Assembly: GCA_036583965.1 (NCBI GenBank)
Contig: JAZBQD010000001.1
Span: 28,058,597-28,122,596, forward strand
Length of the DNA: 64,000 nucleotides
Origin: Prunella strophiata
Taxonomy: Eukaryota > Chordata > Aves > Passeriformes > Prunellidae
Direction of reading: 5' to 3'
The notes under the pieces were generated by a model. The model was not told where the DNA came from. It worked only from the letters and a program-made list of their open reading frames with translations, and made no database searches. Shown here piece by piece: positions 61,001 to 64,000 of this stretch (positions within the stretch are counted from its first letter, which is position 1; the number at the start of each line of letters is the position of its first letter). The position numbers and the translations under genes were made by a program.

Positions 61001-62040
61001 AAAAATATTTTATACTTATATATTTACATGCACCTAGTCTTCACTTGGAAAGTGGTGTACTAAGAAATTAATGTGTGCATTAATATTTCACCCCATAACA
61101 CTGAACCCTGTGGCACTAGCTGGATGAAGGCTTTCTCCAGGTCATGCACTGGCCATCACTGCCAGCAGTCATAACTGCAGTTAGCACAAATGGGCTTTCT
61201 TGTCACTATAACCACTGTAAATTCACTATTTATCCTTTACCTGAAGCACCCAACAAGTTAGAGGGAGAGGGCAACAAGCAATGTCTGAAGGCAGCCAGCA
61301 GCCAGTGCAGTGTGTCACCCACATCAGGAAATCATCATTCCTCACCACATGTGCCCACCCAGCCACAGCTCCAGCTGCAAAGCACAGCTGGGACCTTTGA
61401 GAGTCCCACACATGAACTCTACAAAGCTTTCTGAAGAGATCATTTGAGACAACCTGAGCTGGATTTGTCAGAGCAACCTCACAGAATCTAAATGTGCCAG
61501 GGCCAAGCCCAGCACCCCTCATTCCTCCTGGCAGTGGATCCTGCAGAGCCATGCTGGTTCCTTTTATTCCTTCCTTGGCAGACCCCACTTTGTAGAGATG
61601 CCTACGTGCAAAAAGCTCACAAGACTTTAAAGACCCTCCCACATGCTCCTTGCTGTCCCCTACTTTTCAACAAAACAGAGAAACAGACATTTCACTGAGT
61701 GATGAATTCCTTGCTAAAGAAGTGGTGAAGGGGAGATAAAGATGGTTTCTAAATGATACCATTAGTGTACAAAGACTGACTCAGAATATTCTCTGCTCCT
61801 GAGACAGCACATTCAGCAATACACCTATCAGAATGGTTTCAAAACCTCTTTGCTTTAGTCTTATTTTCTCCCAGATAGCACAGGCATGTCAGGTGTTTTG
61901 CAGTCTGGGACAACTACAGTTCACTTCAATGATCCCCTGCCAGTACACCATTACACAGGTTAATTGCTGTGACAGAGATTTTGGCAACAGCAAGTAGAAC
62001 TTTCAACAAGAATTTTCTAGTAAAATAATCTCATTTTACA
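52100..62040 (+). other. Presumed intronic DNA, no clear gene
   Basis: This is about 10 kb of AT-rich sequence with no recognisable transposon or certain exon. A 128-codon plus frame at 56464-56850 begins just after a good acceptor-like tract (TTCTTCATTACAG, ending 56501) but shows no domain. A 19-bp sequence (ATACTCTTCTGCTGCATTG) occurs at both 58302-58320 and 59891-59909. A 33-bp exon-like unit at 53576-53608 is listed among the findings. Confidence 0.5.
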
Positions 62041-62042
62041 AC

Positions 62043-62605
62043 TGTCATGGTTTAACCCCAGCTAGCAGCCAAAGCCCCATGGAGTGACTCGCTCACTCCC
62101 CCACCAGTGGGATCAGGGAGAGAACTGGAGGGCTAAAAGCCAGTGGATTGAGACAAAATCTGCACACACAAGCAAAGCAAAACAAGGAGTTAATTCTTGT
62201 TCCCCATGGGTAGGCAGGCGTTCAGCCATCTCCAGGAGGGCAATTACACAAAACAGGTGCTTGGGAAGACAAACACCAGCACCTGAAATGTCCCCTCCTT
62301 CCTCCTTCTTCTCCTCAGCTTTATCTGCAGAGCATGATGCTACATGGTGTGGAATATCCCTTTGGTCACTTTGGGTCACCTGCCCCAGCTGTGACTCCTG
62401 CCACCCTCCCCAGCACCCCCAGACTCCCCACTAGTGTGTCAGCATGAAAAGCAGAAAAGGCCTTGGCTCTGTGCAAGCCCTGCTCAGCAACAACTAAAAC
62501 ATCTCTCTGTTATCATCACTGTGTTAGCACAAATCCAAAACACAGCCCATGCCAGCCACTGTGAAGAAAATTAACTCTACCCCAGCCAAAACCAGAAGAA
62601 GAACA
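62043..62605. mobile_element. Solo LTR of an endogenous retrovirus (passerine-type), about 560 bp
   Basis: The element begins TGTCATGGTTTAACCCCAGC and ends around CCCAGCCAAAACCAG...ACA, matching the TG...CA layout of retroviral LTRs and resembling a repeat abundant in songbird genomes. Internal features include a CTCACTCCCCCACCAGTGGGATC block and a pyrimidine-rich TCCTTCCTCCTTCTTCTCC block. No gag, pol or second LTR is seen on either side, so it is a solo LTR left by recombination. The flanks show only a near-match for a target-site duplication (ACAAC on the left against ATAAC on the right). Orientation is not determined. Open frames inside it (116 codons plus, 88 minus) are not genes. Confidence 0.8.
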
Positions 62606-62609
62606 TAAC

Positions 62610-64000
62610 TTGAAGTCCTCAAAAGCCCATGAACCCATGATAATTATTTATTCAATAATTTAGCAACCATTTTGCAGTTCTATGTCATTTTTCCCTATGT
62701 AACAAGGTTCTGAATCAATATGCCATTAGAGTGTCAAAAATAGTTTAAGGATCAATGAGCTATAAAACTCACATTGCTGCAAAATCTTTATTTTTCTGTG
62801 AACTGTAAAAGCTGGTCTTTTGCTTCACTTGTTTTATTTCTTTTCCTTCTACCTTAGGCCTTCCTCTGATATGCCAGTCACTCATGGTCCACAACAGACA
62901 GGAGTCTCTATGACAGGTATAATAGATGAATTTGACAATCATTTGCTCTTCTCTGCTTGCCAGTCATTTACATCCCCATCCTGATTGTTCTCCCCAGCTT
63001 TTTTTAAAACACCATTAGTTAATACTTGAAAAATCATCCTTGCTTCCAAGCCCAGGTCTTATCAACAGCCTGTACCTCAAAAAAGGGGGGAAATGGTCTT
63101 TAACACCAAGGGCTTCTGTTATTTCAGATGTTTTTACCAGGGCTGACAGAGCTACCTGTTCATTGCCACAGGCTCTGCCTTTCTAAAGAACACAGTGCAC
63201 TGCTGCAAGAGATGAATAGGAGTTGTGGAGGAGAATATTGCCATGGAAATACTTACAAATGCCTTCATTTCTGACTCACACTACCACAGGGAGTTTCTGG
63301 CTTGCTGGGAATGACTCAAGTGTTTACTGCCCAGTTGGAAATTATATCCCAATTATGTCTGGATTCTGAAAGTATCCCCTTTTCTCATAATTTTCTCTCA
63401 AGCTGAGCTCTACAGCTCCTTCTCATGAAGCTACTGTGTTTATTAGTTTTGCTTTTCTGTTCTCTTCTCTAAACACATCCAATGGATGTCACAGCTCCCA
63501 ATATAGAATGTTAGACCAAAAGCCTTTGCCCAAACATCTTTTGATCCTAAAAGGTGTCTAAACAAAGACCATTTTTTTTCAGAAATGTTCCCTGTTCCTC
63601 AACTCCAACACAGACATTTATAATGAGACCTTCATGAGAAACTATCATCTACTTTCAATACATGTTCCAGCTGCAGGGCAGCTCCATTTACTTCCATCAT
63701 CCCCCCAATGTAAATTCATCCTTTGTTAGGACATAAGTTACAAGGTGGTATTTGAGAGTTATTTGTGTTTCTGTGCAGAAAGATTCTCCAAAACTAATGC
63801 ACACTTTTTCTATCTCCTCATATAATATGCTGCCAATTTCTTGGTCTTCTGAATGGTCCAGGCTCAGTGGGCACAAAGTATTAAATTTTACTTTTATCAT
63901 ATGGATCTTTGTTTTCAAGTCTGAAATCTAGAATTTCTAATAGCTGTTCCATGTTCAAAATGTAATATTCATTAAAATACCTTTGAATACCTTAACCCCT
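62610..64000 (+). other. Non-coding DNA to the end of the window
   Basis: AT-rich sequence with no recognisable repeat. An exon-like segment at about 62859-62917 has a good pyrimidine tract and AG on the left and a CAG|GTATAA donor on the right. Read in the phase set by exon 1 it meets a stop before its donor, so it is not accepted. A 73-codon minus frame at 63697-63918 has no recognisable domain. Confidence 0.5.

Noticed and set aside
62084..62434. 116-codon plus and 88-codon minus frames
   Set aside because: Both fall inside the solo LTR, which is non-coding.
62859..62917. Exon-like segment with good acceptor and CAG|GTATAA donor
   Set aside because: Entered in phase 1 from exon 1 it reaches TGA before the donor. 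It could still be a non-coding or differently phased exon, but nothing supports that.

Overview
The window is vertebrate nuclear DNA, almost certainly from a bird and probably a passerine. It is AT-rich, CpG-poor, and has no dense coding. It carries several copies of the avian CR1 LINE, recognisable from CR1 3'-region text on both strands and an ATTCTATG-type terminus near 22.36 kb. Near 62 kb there is a roughly 560-bp TG...CA sequence resembling a long terminal repeat (LTR) family common in songbirds. No bacterial features, tRNA, rRNA or CRISPR were seen.

The only convincing gene signal is near the middle, on the + strand. A CpG-rich block (about 31.69-32.56 kb) contains a TATA box at 31812, a presumed 5' UTR with three upstream AUGs, and a first coding exon at 32127-32211. 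The exon encodes an N-terminal signal peptide and ends at a consensus splice donor (G|GTAAGA, phase 1). I do not recognise the gene; a secreted or type I membrane protein is the best reading. If this is right, about 1-31.8 kb is upstream intergenic or regulatory DNA, and 32.2-64 kb is a very long first intron, or an intron with small exons I cannot certify.

Region by region: 1-31.7 kb is non-coding, with homopolymer tracts, one CR1 copy (21.9-22.4 kb), a CR1 tail (29.1 kb), two strong inverted repeats (11.4 and 21.4 kb) and two stretches resembling conserved non-coding elements (10.4-10.8 and 25.9-26.1 kb). 31.7-32.6 kb is the promoter and exon 1. 35.6-40.2 kb holds three antisense CR1 copies; the third lies between two identical 22-bp direct repeats 950 bp apart. 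38.3-38.6 and 46.8-47.2 kb look regulatory (RFX X-box, octamer, TATA-like motifs). A perfect 13-bp-stem hairpin is at 49.99 kb, a sense CR1 3' end at 51.9-52.1 kb and the LTR at 62.0-62.6 kb.

I found no clear undescribed system. The most interesting points are the compact upstream-ORF arrangement before the main start codon, the unidentified secreted-protein exon, and the isolated structured or regulatory motifs. Most open reading frames here (up to 186 codons) look like chance.
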